Positions 12,236-25,907 of a DNA stretch of 64,000 nt are shown piece after piece. The stretch comes from Glossina fuscipes. Lineage: Eukaryota > Arthropoda > Insecta > Diptera > Glossinidae. The translations under genes and the position numbers were made by a program. Where the stretch lies: NCBI RefSeq assembly GCF_014805625.2, contig NW_023998415.1, positions 30,465,453 through 30,529,452 of the forward strand. Reading direction: 5' to 3'. A model generated the notes under the pieces. It worked only from the letters and a program-made list of their open reading frames with translations, did not search any database and was not told the DNA's origin. Positions within the stretch are counted from its first letter, which is position 1; every line of letters starts with the position of its first letter.

Positions 12236-14649
12236 ATCAAACGATTCGGTCCAAGCTGAATATATTACCTTTATCTCTCGGCTCATAAATATGATTTGTC
12301 ATCGTTTTGTGTACATTAGTCAAAACTGGAAAATCCAAACCGTGACATTTTGCGCCGGGTGATAATCTTTTATTGTTTTACATACAAATGATTAAATATA
12401 CATATACACAATAATTACAACATATTTAATATTAATGTTTTTTTTTTTTTTTTTTCTTATGTTGCGTTTTTAAATTTATAAGTTTAGTTTTTCTTTTATT
12501 TATTTATTTATTTATTTATTTTTAATAATGTTTTTTCTTTTCAATTCAACATATCAGCGTAAATATCAAACATTTTATGGTGATCAAGCATTTAAAATAA
12601 AACCGGTTTATTTATTTAAATAAAATATATGTGTGTATATATATATATATGTAAGTGCATATATTTTAAATCTTTGCACCTCATGGCATAAGTTCATGTG
12701 GGTACACATCTAAGCTTTTATCTACCAATTGTTTGCGATGATTCATACCGTGAAGTGGTTATAACTGACCATGGATTTTAAACCAGAGACACTATGGCAT
12801 GTGCTTACTGTAGTACTCTCCTTTTCTACATTTGCTACTAAATTGTTATGTATTATTAAAAATGAGTTTTTATTTTTTTTTTTATATATATATGTATATT
12901 TTATTTCAGTTTAATTTGCTTTTTTAATGGCTTTTTTTAATTACCTGTTCACTGCCAACGTCGGTGAGGAGGGGATGGATATTGGTACGCGAATGTCGTA
13001 ATACTGGTTGCATTAAAAACTCCGTACAATAAATTTTTCTATTCCTCGTTTAACGGCCCGGATGCCTAATAAAGAAATTCCTGTTTTCGTCGAAAAAGTT
13101 AATAGATACCAAAATCAGTTCAAAGAGGTTCCTAACGAAGGATCTCGTCAGAGTGTAAAATTTTAATATTAATTCTCGCAAATCAATCACGGCAAAGTTC
13201 ACGTATGATTATTAATAAATAACTTATTCTTGTGAGGTAAACGAAATCAATTGCCCAAATTTAAAAGCCTCCTTGACGTGTTCTGCACGTGCGAGAAAAT
13301 GACCTTGTAATGCCTTCAATGTCTCTGCAATGATTAATCAGTTTATTTCTGTTAATTGTTTGCGGCACCCGTCCTCCCGAATGCGCCGTAAGCAACGATT
13401 CCCACGAATATCGTTTCTTTGTCACATAACGCGGACCATTCGAGATCATCGAAAAGCTACAGTGCTACAATATCCGTATATCGAAATAATTTATATTGCA
13501 GTGCGCAGTTCAGAGATAAAATTTCGACATAAAGAAATCATAATATCATCCAATTCGATATAGTAGCAGTTACGCGATATCTGTCAAATCATTTCTATAT
13601 ATCTATATAGGATCATCACAATCTTTGGTTGAAGGAAATTGAAAAACAATACAGAAAATGCAATATTTGATTATTCTCGGGTATCACTTCACAGTTGCGA
13701 ATGCGTGCGCATAAATTTTCAGTTTTGTGTTAATTAGACGCGAACCCCTTGAAAAAACTGAAGTACCTTTTGAACTTGATCTAAAAAGTAATCGGACATA
13801 CGGCCACACAAGCACGACTAAAATGTTGCCCGTCATTCATGCTGATCTACTGATCAACTATATACAGTGTCGGATGCAAATCGTCTATAATATAACAAAG
13901 GCGCACAATTTGATTTTTTTAACTCAATCCTGTTATTAACAATTCACGAGAGCTGCACCATAAGGCTATTGGTTGAGTCAAGCTGTGAGTAACAAGCATT
14001 CTCGTTTAATTGTTGTCATCTCTAGGAGAAGAGTGCGAAACAAATACCAAAGAAAACGGTACAAATGACGATCAAACCTTTTGATGATTTTTCATAGTTA
14101 AAGTTCCATAAATATCAGACATAGTGGAAACACCGAATGTACCGAAAAAATTGTAAATTTTAGCCGCCATCATTGTAACTAACTCCCCTCCCATAAAGTG
14201 GAGACTTTTACTTCATTGCTTTCTATGGCTTTGTATATCCCACTATGCTACTAGCAGTGCAAGGTGAAGGTTATGTTTGCTTGGACGTATATATGAGACG
14301 GAAAATAGATAAGATAGACCGAAGTTTTATTACATCGATCGATGCAATTGTGAGATACTCTCATGAAATTTATTAGACTGATACATTTTTTAACCGGGGA
14401 CGCAACCTATTGATGGATGGATTTCGTCGAGCTATTTTCGCAACTTTCTTTCTTTCTCATATCTCGCTTTATTTTGAAAAGATTGAATTGCAATTGAATT
14501 CAAAATTGCAAAAGTTCTCAATAAAAATCCTTGAGTACTAGTATTTGACCATAAAAAATTGATGTGCAAAACTTTTGAATTAGATGGACCTATATTCAGA
14601 ATTCTGGCTAATATATCACAGTGAGAATTGTTTTCTACGTTTAGTTTCA

Positions 14650-15030
14650 CATAAAAATCAACTGTGCCAAGTTTCCCGTATAACGTTTCTAGGCCACTAA
14701 GCTTTTCTGATCAAAATTGACCCATAATAATAATTGTACCAAGTTTGGGCCACGTACAAGGCTCATAATCCTTATAAGAGTACTCATGAAGAGTAAGCCT
14801 TTATATGATAATAAAATCTTACTTTCTGTACTGAGTTCTAGGAGAAGAAAAACTTTTCCGAATTTGAACTACGTCAGTCGACGTTTTGATGGGTCCCCTT
14901 CAATGACTACCATGAAAAGCATGCTTTAACATGGCCACATGGTATAATTTTTTAATATTTCGTCATGAAATTAGATAAAGAATTTTATTAGGCGCAGTGA
15001 TGTAGGGTAGGATTCGATGTTCGGCCTTGT
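14650..15030 (-). repeat. Dispersed repeat family C, copy 2
   Basis: Ends on the + strand with GTGATGTAGGGTA followed by a TTCGGCCTTGTTCGAC block. The GATGTAGGGTA end recurs at 57430 in the same orientation and, reverse-complemented, resembles the start of the 30060 copy. No coding potential is visible. Confidence 0.45.
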
Positions 15031-16783
15031 TCGACTGTTTGCATTTATGCAAGCAACGGTGACCGCAAACAAACTTGAGTAGATTTCCTCTTCTTTGCTT
15101 CTCTCGCGAAGTGAATTATTAAAAACATTTGTTCGCCTACTTCAAAGTTCAAGCTCCATGTTTTAGATTGTAATAAAAGAAATTTCGACTGCTAACCTGG
15201 CAGCGCTCCCCATATGGCATTTCATAAAGGCCTAGAAAAGTCTTCGAGTAATACTTCGTTTTTTAAGCTGGTCCAAAAAGGAAAATCATTCCTGCTGTGG
15301 TGTAAAATCGCTAGATTCATGTTATTAAGACTACTACTAACACTTTTTGCTGTTTAGTCTCTAAACGCGGATCGTTCGCTACAAATTTTATCGCGATGGC
15401 AATAAATAGTAGGGCAGTATAATGTCGCTGGCAAATAATAAAATAATTTGGGCACATGGGTAGCTTACCACTTAGTAATCTGTCACAATTTACGCTAAAA
15501 AAAACCAAAGTTAATGTTTGCGACGTACCCCTGGGAAGGAACAGAGCTAAGTGAGACTTACTATCTATAGAAATTTAATTTTAATACATTAGCCTACATA
15601 CCAAGCCATTTATAAAATTGCCAGCTATGGACTGATAAATATGTTTCGACAAAAACTTGTAAGCTATTCCATGCCCGAACAATTTCACAGCGAAATGTTG
15701 ACATACCTTGTTCCGTCCGTAACTATATCAAACACATTGAATGTTTTCGATTAAATCAATGCTGAAATTTGTACCAGAAGCGTAACGTTTCTATTACTCT
15801 CGCTTGCTTAGGACAAGTTATGCAACATACACGGCCGGAGGGGAAAGCGTGCATCTGAATTGATTTGAAAAATTTCGTTGCAGGCCTGCTTGCTTTCCGC
15901 TCGGGCCGGCCTGCCTTTGTTGATTTCACATAACCGAAGGCATTAAGGCAACCGTCTCACGACTTGAATATCTTCAGTGCATATGATGTAAGAATTATTC
16001 GCTTAATTATTTCTAGATTTATATAGAAAGTTATGATATTAAAGAAACCGGATATTCACTGCTCAAATTTATACGGGCTTTAAGCGAGAAGTTATGCAAA
16101 TTTATATACTGCGAACTGGTCATTGTCGAATCAGCTGCCACGCCTGAAATTAAAGGAGAAACAACGCTTTCTACTAATTATATTTCAATCTTTCTATTCT
16201 TATAGTCTTCTATATGTATGTTGCCGTTTAAGATGACTTCCTACCAAATATGTTCACAATCACGTAATTAATTTGAGAGGTATCCAAGATTCGCCTCAAT
16301 ACGAATATAACTTTTTTAACTTGTTTTATTATTATTTAATGTGGCTTGTGTTGTTTTTTGTATTATTTTTAAAGTCTTTGAAAAAAAAAAAAAAAAACTC
16401 GTTACTAATATTTGTTTGTTTATATAAATGAAAAAAAAGAAGAAGAAGAAGAAGAAAAAAAAAAAACAAAATAAAATGCGGTCCCAACACAGGTAGACAT
16501 ACTATTACGGCTACAGACAATCAGTCACAAAGCCAGTTAATAAGCTTTGGCAAACGTATTTGTATCTCCACACATCTGCACACACATATACATGTCTATG
16601 CATTAAGTAAGTACTTATAATAAGCAACAAGTGCTATTTAACAACAATGACTCATAATAGAGCCGTCAGTTAACAAACCGTTTATGGTTAGACTGTTTCT
16701 CAATAATATATGTATGAACATGAAAATGAAAAAAATAAAAATAAATATATATATATATAAAAAAAAAAAAAAAAAAATAACAA

Positions 16784-16819
<36 letters not shown>

Positions 16820-18380
16820 GTTACTTACCATCACTTTTTCGCTTTTGTATCATAGAAAGAAAAAAAAGTTTCTTTCTTTTTCGTATGCTATGCATGCCTG
16901 CGCCAGGGTTACACCCATTGATATTTTTTTTTTTTTTTTGTTTTGTTTTTTCACTTTAAAATAATACTGACCAAGATACTTGAATAAACAACGGGATAAA
17001 GAAATTTAAGATGACAAGTAAAGAACAATATATTTTTATTTAATATTTTACTGTTGAAAGCTTAATAATGCCGACACAACATTTATTATTATTTAGTTTG
17101 CAAAACTATACAAATCGATAACTGAAAAGAGGAACGAATACAGTTCCGAAATTAAGAGAAAAAATACATTTTAATTAATATACGGAATAATCTTTAAAAA
17201 AAAAGTACTAAGAGTGAAAAAGAAATCTCTTATTTTATGTATAATGTGTGCACGTACATCCAAAGGAAGAAAGAAAAGTGAAAAAATCTCTTACATAATC
17301 GATCGATGCTAAATCAATCATTTCTTCGCTTCGCCTCATTTTTTAATAGCTAAGCGCAGATTGGATTAGCAATTTATAAGCAACTCACTAATCAGTTACT
17401 ACTCAGGAATGCACCTAATTGAGGATAATGCAAAAGGGAATTTCTACGAGGAGCAGCAGCATAATCACCTTTAAAATATTATTTGTTACGGCTCTTAGTG
17501 CTACAATTGGAAAATAAAATTCCAATATAGTGAAATAAATCGAAATAATGCAAATTTTTACGTTTTCTATAATGCGGTCAATCAAACAAAAAATTTCTAC
17601 CCACGACACACTGATGTCTTGTTACGTTACGAAGCCCTAATAAGTGTGTGTTTTGTGTATCACATTTAAAATAATGAACTAAGTCAGTTATAGTTTCATA
17701 TATAGCTGATCGAATATTCTCTAATTTTCATACTATTTTCATTCGTTCGTTCTCAGTTTCCTATGCGAGCACGATTTTTTTTTTTTGAGGATATGAAGAT
17801 AAATTCGAATTTAACTAGCAAAGGCACAACCTACCGTATTCTTTTAACAGATCACGGTTAAATATTCAGAACTAAAATATATAGGCTTGAACTCGGAAGC
17901 TTTGTCGGTTTTAGAGTAGATCTCATGCAAATATATCATGGTTCCTACGCTCAGTTTTCGATATATGTTGGTTTCGGTCGATATTGTTCAGTATCAATTA
18001 AGCAGTGAAATTTTGTCTTCCTAGAAGTGATGATTTCAGTCGTAGAAAAAGAAACAGATCAACTTTATCTATATTAGATGGGTATTATGCGTATATAATA
18101 GATTGCGCATAGAGCGAATAGAATGAGAGAACTTCAAAGAAACATTCCTATCTTGATCGAATTCTCTTATATGGGTCGAGTACTAGGTTCTTAATGTCAT
18201 CGTTTGTTCTCATTGAAGGACGTATTAAATAAGATAAGTGAAGTATTATTTCGCCAGTGTCTTTTAATACTTTATGCGGTTTCCACCTCTGTGACGAGGC
18301 TTGCCTTCCAAACCAAACGTGCGATGGAGCGATTGGCTGGTGGCGCCGTGCTTCAATCAGCAGCATTTTGCACAGTTGCA

Positions 18381-18466
18381 AGGCTCTCTCTCTTTCTCTC
18401 TCTCTCTCTTTCTCTCTCTCTCTTTCTCTCTCTATCTCTCTATCTCTCTCTTTCTCTTTCTCTCTT

Positions 18467-18497
<31 letters not shown>

Positions 18498-18590
18498 TTC
18501 TCTCTCTCTCTTTCTCTCTCTCTACCTCTCTCTCTCTATCTCTATCTCTCTCCTTATCTCTCTCTTTCCGTCTCCCTCTCAAAAAAAATT
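18381..18590. repeat. CT-rich microsatellite, about 210 bp
   Basis: Long interrupted (CT)n with TTTC and ATCT interruptions. It produces spurious Leu/Ser-rich frames on + and Arg/Glu-rich frames on -. In mRNA it would be a polypyrimidine tract, but it lies deep in the intron and precedes no recognisable exon. Confidence 0.95.
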
Positions 18591-19194
18591 CTCGATCTTC
18601 TTCTGAACCAAAAAAAATGAATTCTGAAAAGCATTAACTTATAGATAGTGCTAAGAAAGAAAAGAAATCTGCAGCTAGCGAAAATATTGACGACACCCGT
18701 CACATATATATATGTATATATATATGCATAAGCATAAGTTTATTAATTAAACTATTGTTCTTCTTTTGATGAGCGTGTGAAATGCGTTTTGTTGCTTGCT
18801 CGGTTGCTTTATTCGTTAGGCATCAAAATTATTGTCGTTTTAATAAATTTGACAAATTTCTCGTTGACGCAACACCATACACACACTCACACATATTTAC
18901 AGATGTGGAGAAACTGCTTCTCTGTTATAAAATAACAAGCACATCATTATTGCCATTATCATCGTAAGACTAACGACCGGAAATTTGTAATAAAACAAAA
19001 TTTAAATGCAGCGACAGCAACTTGTTGTTGTTGTTGCCGTTGCTGCTGTTGTTGTTGTTGGTTTTTTTTTTTTATTCCTCACCTAAAAAAGCGGAGTTGA
19101 GAGAAGAAATAAAAATTAAATTGAAACACACCCGCTGGTTAAAAAATTTTTTGGACCCTTTGCGCTTTTCTCTTTTTCATTTTATTTTTTATTT

Positions 19195-19227
<33 letters not shown>

Positions 19228-19504
19228 TCATTTTATTCATTGAGAAGTTTTCGCTGTTTGGATTTTTTTTGTTATTTACATTTTATTGAAGTAAAAGGTT
19301 TGGCGGAGAAACGAAACACATTAAAATTGTTAGTTGACTTGATTTGCTGGCTGGGCATGGCGTTTTCCTTTTAACCTCCAACAAATGATGATTGTTTTAT
19401 AGAAAATACATACATACTTACACACGCATACGCACACGTTATAAATATATGTATATAAAAATAAATGTATATAGATCTGTGTTGTTTGATTTGTGTATGA
19501 GTAA

Positions 19505-19539
<35 letters not shown>

Positions 19540-20426
19540 TGTGGTGTATTGATGTGTGTGTGTTTCTATTTACCGGGATACAATCGTTGCTCAAACTCGC
19601 CAGTAGCTGCCTACAAACTTTTAACAGTATTTTCGCTTTAGTTTATTTATTTATATTTATTATGGTTTCTTTTTTAGTTTCATGTCTTTTTCTGCAGAAA
19701 GCAAGATTTATGCATGCTGTTGTGCTATTGTTACATGCATACAAATCTTGAAATGTTTGTTTGTATGCGCATATTGTGTTCGTGTATGTATGTGTGTGTG
19801 TGTATGTGTGTGTATATGGATATTCTTTCGGTCATATATTAGTTGGGTTTATTGTTTTTGTTGTTGTTGTTTATTGTCTTATTGCTGCTGTTCCTTGTTT
19901 CGTTTTGATAGTTGGTGATGTTGTTGTTGTCGTTGCTGCTGCTGTTGCTGCTGCTGTTGTTACTCTGCCTGAAAACTCCAGTAGCTGTTCAGACAACCAA
20001 AAAGTTTATGTCGGTCTGGCTTTTGGCGGGTTTCATTAATTGTTTTTTTTTTGTTTTTTTGTTTTTTCTTTTTTTTTTGTTCCTCCGCTGTAACTGTATA
20101 AGTGTACTAAGATGATAATGATAATGATGATGATGATGATCATCGTTGTGATTATAGTGATTGTTTCTTGGGAGTTTCGTTTCAAGTTGTTTTCGGTGTT
20201 TTTTCTTTCTCATTCTTATTACATTATTATGTTCATACGTCTGAATACGCTTGCATGTATATATCTGACACAATAATGTTAAGCGATTGACGGCTCCTTT
20301 TTCTTTCTTTTTTTTTTATTTATGTGCACTACCGAAGAGTATATTAACTTTGTCACACAATGTGTAAAATTCGTATACGAAAAATATAAAGACATTGAAC
20401 TGAATTATTTGTTATATTAATTTTAG

Positions 20427-20500
20427 AATCGTATCTAGCCGCAGCAGCAAAGTCAACCAATCCACGCGACAAGACTGAAGAAAGGAAAGGAAAAGAGTAA
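20427..20500 (+). other. Candidate alternative terminal exon of Tgi (speculative)
   Basis: An acceptor TTTTAG at 20421-20426 is followed by an open frame that, in phase 1 as required by Tgi exon 1, reads Glu then SYLAAAAKSTNPRDKTEERK and three more codons before TAA at 20498. The composition looks more protein-like than neighbouring DNA. The pyrimidine tract is poor and no conservation is known, so this may be chance. Confidence 0.2.
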
Positions 20501-21146
20501 TTTTTAAAAATTTGAAATTTCTATGCAATTAGTTTGCAATTGAAAAATGCCATAATAAAGGACACGACAAAAAGAAGATCAAGTTGATTTAATTATTGTT
20601 AACTTAAGCAGAGAAATAAATTCCAAAGACCAAAGGCTATCTAACGGCTGTATTGAAACTCTACCGCACTTGAGTGCGGGCCAACTCACAGCACTCAGAT
20701 GATTTAATTTAAAGATGAATTTTCAATTGAAAATTTGAAGCATTGAAGAGTTCCCTGAAATGGATAAACTCTCGCCTAAATATGTGACTAATCATATGAC
20801 TAATTCCTCTGTGAAAGCCTAAGAAAAATGTATAAGTAAATGTGATATTTGATTATCTTTTGCAAGGCTCAGTAGTGGCAGCTGGCATCGATAGCGATTA
20901 GGCGAGTATTCAAAAATCGAAATACCGTTAATGAAATTTTGAGCAAAAATCTTCTCTCTGCATTCCGACTTTCGCTTGAAGTGTTGCCTACGTAAGCGGC
21001 CGATTTTTCCTCTCTGTTTGTACCGCAGGCGAATACAAAGGTGCAAGTGGACTCGATCATATTTATATAATTTATTTGGCCGCATCTCAATAATGAAGCG
21101 TTGACAATATATAGGAAAATGTGACTTGAGACAAACTGCATATATA

Positions 21147-21191
<45 letters not shown>
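21147..21191. repeat. (GAT)15 trinucleotide repeat
   Basis: Perfect 45-bp GAT run. It explains the poly-Ser and poly-His frames on the minus strand, which are not genes. Confidence 0.97.
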
Positions 21192-23039
21192 AATCCATAT
21201 CGATCGAGCATATGGATCTTCGATATATAATGTACTCTATGTATCTATTAGACAGATAGTTGGCAGTTTATAATAACACTTTATATAATTGCCTTATATA
21301 AGAATATTTTTCTGCCAAAATTTCGTACATTTTTTTTTTTTTTTTTTTTTTTTAGAAATGATTCCCATACATATATGTTATATAAGCAAACTCATCCCCC
21401 TATAAATACAGGAAGTTAGTGAAAACATTTTCGCGTTGCAATTAAAGATAGCAGAAGTGGGTGGCGATTACCTACTCGCCCACATAGCTCAAATCGAAAC
21501 GATACTTCTCGTTTATGTTAGCGATGTTTTTTTCGCCCTCTATATAAAATTCGCAATACAAACGCAACTTTTCATATAGAATTGTTGCAATTGTCTGATT
21601 CCGCATTCAATCTCGCTAATCGTAAACGAAAAACCGTAAACATTTCTCCAAGCTTCTGAAACCAAGTTGCGCAAATGCCGTTACAGTATGAATTCAAAAT
21701 TTTTTTTGCCGAATACTTTATCCGAACCCCTTAGCTATATACGACTGTTATTATTTCGTTTTAACTGCAATGCCCTTCCACGGCGGCAGTTAATGAGCAG
21801 TTACTCAAATACATATTATCCATGAATTTCCGTTTTCTTCTTAGGAAAGTTTCTATTAATCATTAATTAATGTTTTCGCTGCCCATTGTACTCTTATTCA
21901 GTATCATCCAAAGTCCACTCGCAGGGATTAACCCCATATTATCTATGCGAAAAATACTTTTTGTGGTATTAAAAAAAGGAAATACAAAAGAAAAAAAAAA
22001 AAAAAGATTGAGATTTTCTTTTGCCTTTCGCCTTTTGCTTTTCGCCTTTCGCCTTTTTTCGAATTTTTCATCGATTTGAAATGGAAAGAATCAAAACCAT
22101 ATGTACTTTAGCGCAGCTTTAAGCGAAGTCTTTATGCATTCCTCCTTTTTGTTCACCATCATCTCTGCATTTAAGTTCAATCTTCTTTACTTCTTGTGTA
22201 TATCTCACATTTCCTTTCATCTCTTCTGTCTGCTGTTTATTTATTTTTTTTTTGGTAACTTCTTGGCTGACCGTGATTCCCTCTAAAGATGGCAATCATA
22301 ATATATTTTTTCGTTTTCTTAGTTTTATTTCATTTTAGAGCATATTATGCTTATGTATCATCTACCTATAGATGTATATGTTCTTTCTGTGCCCTTCATA
22401 TTTTGCCAACATGTTTTGGATTTCGTGGAAGCGTTCTACAATTTCTCTGCTTCTGTTTTTTTTTTTTTTTTTTTTGGGTTCTTTTAATATTCATTGTAGA
22501 GGGTCTGTGCATTTTGGTTGTTTTTTACGTGGAAATATTTAATTAATTTTTTGGTCGTTTCTTCTTTTTAAAAAAAAAAAAAAAAAGCAAAGAAAAGACA
22601 AATTTTCGTTTGTTTGTTATAATTTAATTTCAAGACACGTTTTCTGATATTGAATTTTTGGTTTGCTTCTTACCACTTACTTGCTTACTACTTACTACTT
22701 GCATTGTGTTTATATGCTTAGTGAGTATACCGCTGTTAATTTAAGTTCTGGTTTTCGATAATAAGGTCAACTACAAGGCCGTTACCTTAACAAAAATAAG
22801 AAAATAAAAATAAAAAAAGAGTGAAATAAATTTTCTGTTTTATATTCCATTCATGCTGTAATGGGTTTCGATTCGGTAAAGAAATTTCATGTTGCATTTC
22901 TTAATAACTTACCACAAAATTCAAAATATCTTCCACCTAGATTTTTGATTAAGTGAACCCGTATAGTCGACTCCCCGTATGTATAATATTATGTCTATAG
23001 TACAGAGAGTCACGGAATAACTAAACTACTGCTTTGTTT

Positions 23040-23566
23040 TTACAGTTTAGAAAAGAAAAAAAGCGACGACGAGACGAAAGTACGACTTTTTCATCAATCT
23101 TTCAAATAGTAATTTTGCGGCACCATCCGTGAATGTCCATATATATTTCTTTTGTGAAAATGTTCGCAAGAACTGCGATGAAGCTTCAAAGACCGCATAA
23201 AATGTATATATTCTTGATGGACGGCAAACACTAAACCGATTCTCGTCTATGCTAAACATTCTTTTAATTGCAAAAAATTAAACTATATTCGTTACATTTC
23301 GCTAGAAGGAGACGCCCGTGCAGTACGATATAAACTGAGAACACCACAATAGCAAAAAAAAAAAGATTGGGTTTTAGTCCATTACTCGCACATTCCACAG
23401 CAGACATATAGCATTTTTACAAAAGTACAGTACCCGGAGATGGGAAAGAGAAAATATTGATCAGCCCTATTCAATAGTATAGAGTATCAGAATTTTTTTT
23501 TTTTTAAAGAAAAAGGTGTTAGGTATAAAAATTTCGGCCATTGCCGAATATATTTTTCCTACACGT
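23040..23566 (+). repeat. Dispersed repeat family B, copy 2 (degraded)
   Basis: Ends with GGTATAAAAATTTCGGC, a five-base loop region and GCCGAATATA, the family B terminal block with its hairpin. The upstream motif TATATTCTTGATGGACGGC is of the same interspersed-repeat style. The 5' limit is uncertain. Confidence 0.5.
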
Positions 23567-24154
23567 TGTCTTTTAAATTTGCAACAAAACCGACTCTTCT
23601 TTGATTCTTCAATCATTAGCATATTCCATATTTCACTGACTGAGCTATAAGACGTTTAACTGACCATGCCGCTCAGCGGTCATGATTTTTAATAATTAAA
23701 TTTTTTTGCCGTACTTAGCGATTTTTTGCACTCGGGAAAATGTGCAAATTTTCGGAAAATTCGAAATTTCGAAATTTTTTATTTTTTATTTTTTAAATCA
23801 TTCTCCAGCACGAGGTTATGTCGAAAATGGTTTTCGTTGATTCGCACGCCCTGAACTGAGGTCAACTGACCAAACCACGTGTTTTTGTAACAAATCGTAC
23901 CACAGTCTCATAGTCAGAAAGGAATCCCGGAATGGATAGGAAGGACCTATTCGTTCCTAAATTGGAGACATCGATATCAGTTGAGTTACCATGCATACTA
24001 TGGGGCTACGAGCTGAGCCAACATTCATTATATGAAAAGAAATGTTTCCAATGATAAGAAAAAAATTATTTGTTGATGCCAAGCTCGGCATAAACTTTAT
24101 AAAACAAAAATGACTTCATTTCGTCATCATGACTAACTGTAAATTTACAAATAT

Positions 24155-24755
24155 TTCTTATACCCATCACCGAAGGATGAGGGGTAAACTCTTTTGGCTA
24201 AAACGTTTGCAACACCCAGAAGGAACTTGTAAAAAATTTGAACACATACTCTATGGGCGAGACTACAATGCCTGCAGAAAAATGTTAAAAACTGTCCACG
24301 CCTGCGCAATACAGCAGCGTATCAAATTCTAACTTCTTTGTCAAAGCTTTTGTAAGCCAATACTTATTGGCTTTAGAGAACCCATAAACTATATTATATA
24401 TTCTTCTATTATATATTCTTGATATGTGGTATGAACATTCTCCCGTTCGCAAAAATGAAGATATCATCTCGACATTTACGTGAGAGAATTTGAAAATGGC
24501 GCTAGCCGGTGAAAGGAGACGCTTGCTGAGAACACCTTTTTATGCCGCGCTAACCATAAATTATAACAGATATACGATATAAAGTTGGACTTTTATTCCA
24601 CGAAAAATGAAAAAAATCAGCCAAGCCCCGCCCTGTACTGCATACAGTATGATTGTTAATATATTTTGTGCCTTTTTTTGCCTTCTCTTTAACGTAATGA
24701 TGATGGGTAGAAAAGATTTTAGGACAGAGGAATATAATTTTCTTCTAAGTGTTTC
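24155..24755 (+). repeat. Dispersed repeat family B, copy 3
   Basis: Begins at ATACCCATCACCGAAGGATG (24161) and ends at AGGAATATAATTTTCTTC (about 24730-24750). Start and end both match the copies at 40455-41320 and, reverse-complemented, 57870-58700. The unit is non-coding. Confidence 0.7.
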
Positions 24756-25327
24756 TCTTCTCCTTCTTCTTTTTTTTTTAAAGTAAAGTAAAGTAAAGTA
24801 AGAAAGAAAGAAATTCGAAAAAGCAATGTAAAATAATCAAAAAAATGTATATTCAAAATTCGAATGAGTCGCAAAGGCTCAGCGTGGTCCGGATTAGGAT
24901 TAAACGAGAGGTAGAGGCTTCATCAGCAAAAGGCTCGCTTCCTATTCGCCAGTAAAATTGTCACATTTCATTATGAAATGTTGAGGGTTTATGTCGTCTT
25001 ATATAGCGCTCTTGTAGCGGCATTCTATACATTATTCTGTAGCGAAATTCTTATAAATGTCAACAAATGCTTGTTCGCAAAAAAAAAATTTTTAAATTCT
25101 TCTTCTTTTATTTAATGTAGAAATCTCTGTGGCATATTAATTTGCATGATATAATTTCTCTTTTTGGATGCTGTTCATAAAAATCTAATAATTTGTTTAA
25201 ATGCCCCGTTTTTGATTCTTCGAACTTCCGGTCAAGGTGTTTATTTCATGTTTTGAAAGCTTTTCCTACGAAACTGACATCTAATTTAAAAGTCATGAAT
25301 CTTTACAAACCTACAAAGTTATATACA

Positions 25328-25364
<37 letters not shown>

Positions 25365-25865
25365 TCGTTTTTTATGTGTAGCCATAATATATAATAAGAA
25401 AAAGCAACAACGTTGCAATAAAACAAGTTTCCTTCTTCACATGAATTTCATTCATAAAAATGCGCACACAGGTCTACTTTTTATGTAATAAACTGAAACA
25501 ATTCGCTATATATATATATATATCTATATATATATGTTATATTTATGTATATAGTTATATAAGAAACTAGCCGGCCTTAGGGTCAATAATAAAACTCACG
25601 TTAAAATATTTAAAACGTAAAGGAAATAATAATAACAACAGATAAACTGAACCATTTAAACCCCACATTCTTGCCAAGCCCTACTCTATTTATACGAATG
25701 CCATGCTTACTTGCTGTTGCTGCCCATACAGCATATACAGATTGACAAACATCCAAACAAAATCTTGCATCGATCGAGTATAAATAACTTTTGCAATGGA
25801 AGTGGACTGGTTTGCAAAATCTCTTACTGCTTACGATGGTATGCTGGATATGTCATCCACACAAC

Positions 25866-25907
<42 letters not shown>

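Larger units (their letters stand above)
9315..18380 (+). other. Tgi intron 1, second part
   Basis: AT-rich intronic DNA with many T and A homopolymers (for example 9318-9354, 11251-11278, 12207-12230, 16780-16816), TTTA tetranucleotide repeat at about 12495-12521 and TA microsatellites. Family C repeat fragments are at about 11575-12040 (+) and 14650-15030 (-). No open frame has recognisable protein features. Confidence 0.7.
18591..24150 (+). other. Tgi intron 1, third part
   Basis: Intronic DNA with T-rich and TTG-rich stretches (19021-19062, 19857-19962), TTTA repeat at 19188-19210, TA and TG microsatellites (19509-19539, 19785-19815), a GAT trinucleotide repeat and family B repeat remains around 23040-23566. 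One small candidate terminal exon is listed separately at 20427-20500. Confidence 0.65.

Noticed and set aside
18148..18637. Long Leu/Ser-rich and Arg/Glu-rich open frames on both strands
   Set aside because: They are produced by the CT microsatellite; no non-repetitive domain or splice context supports a gene.
20819..21211. Minus-strand frames with poly-Ser and poly-His
   Set aside because: Translation of the GAT trinucleotide repeat; the flanking peptide has no recognisable motif.
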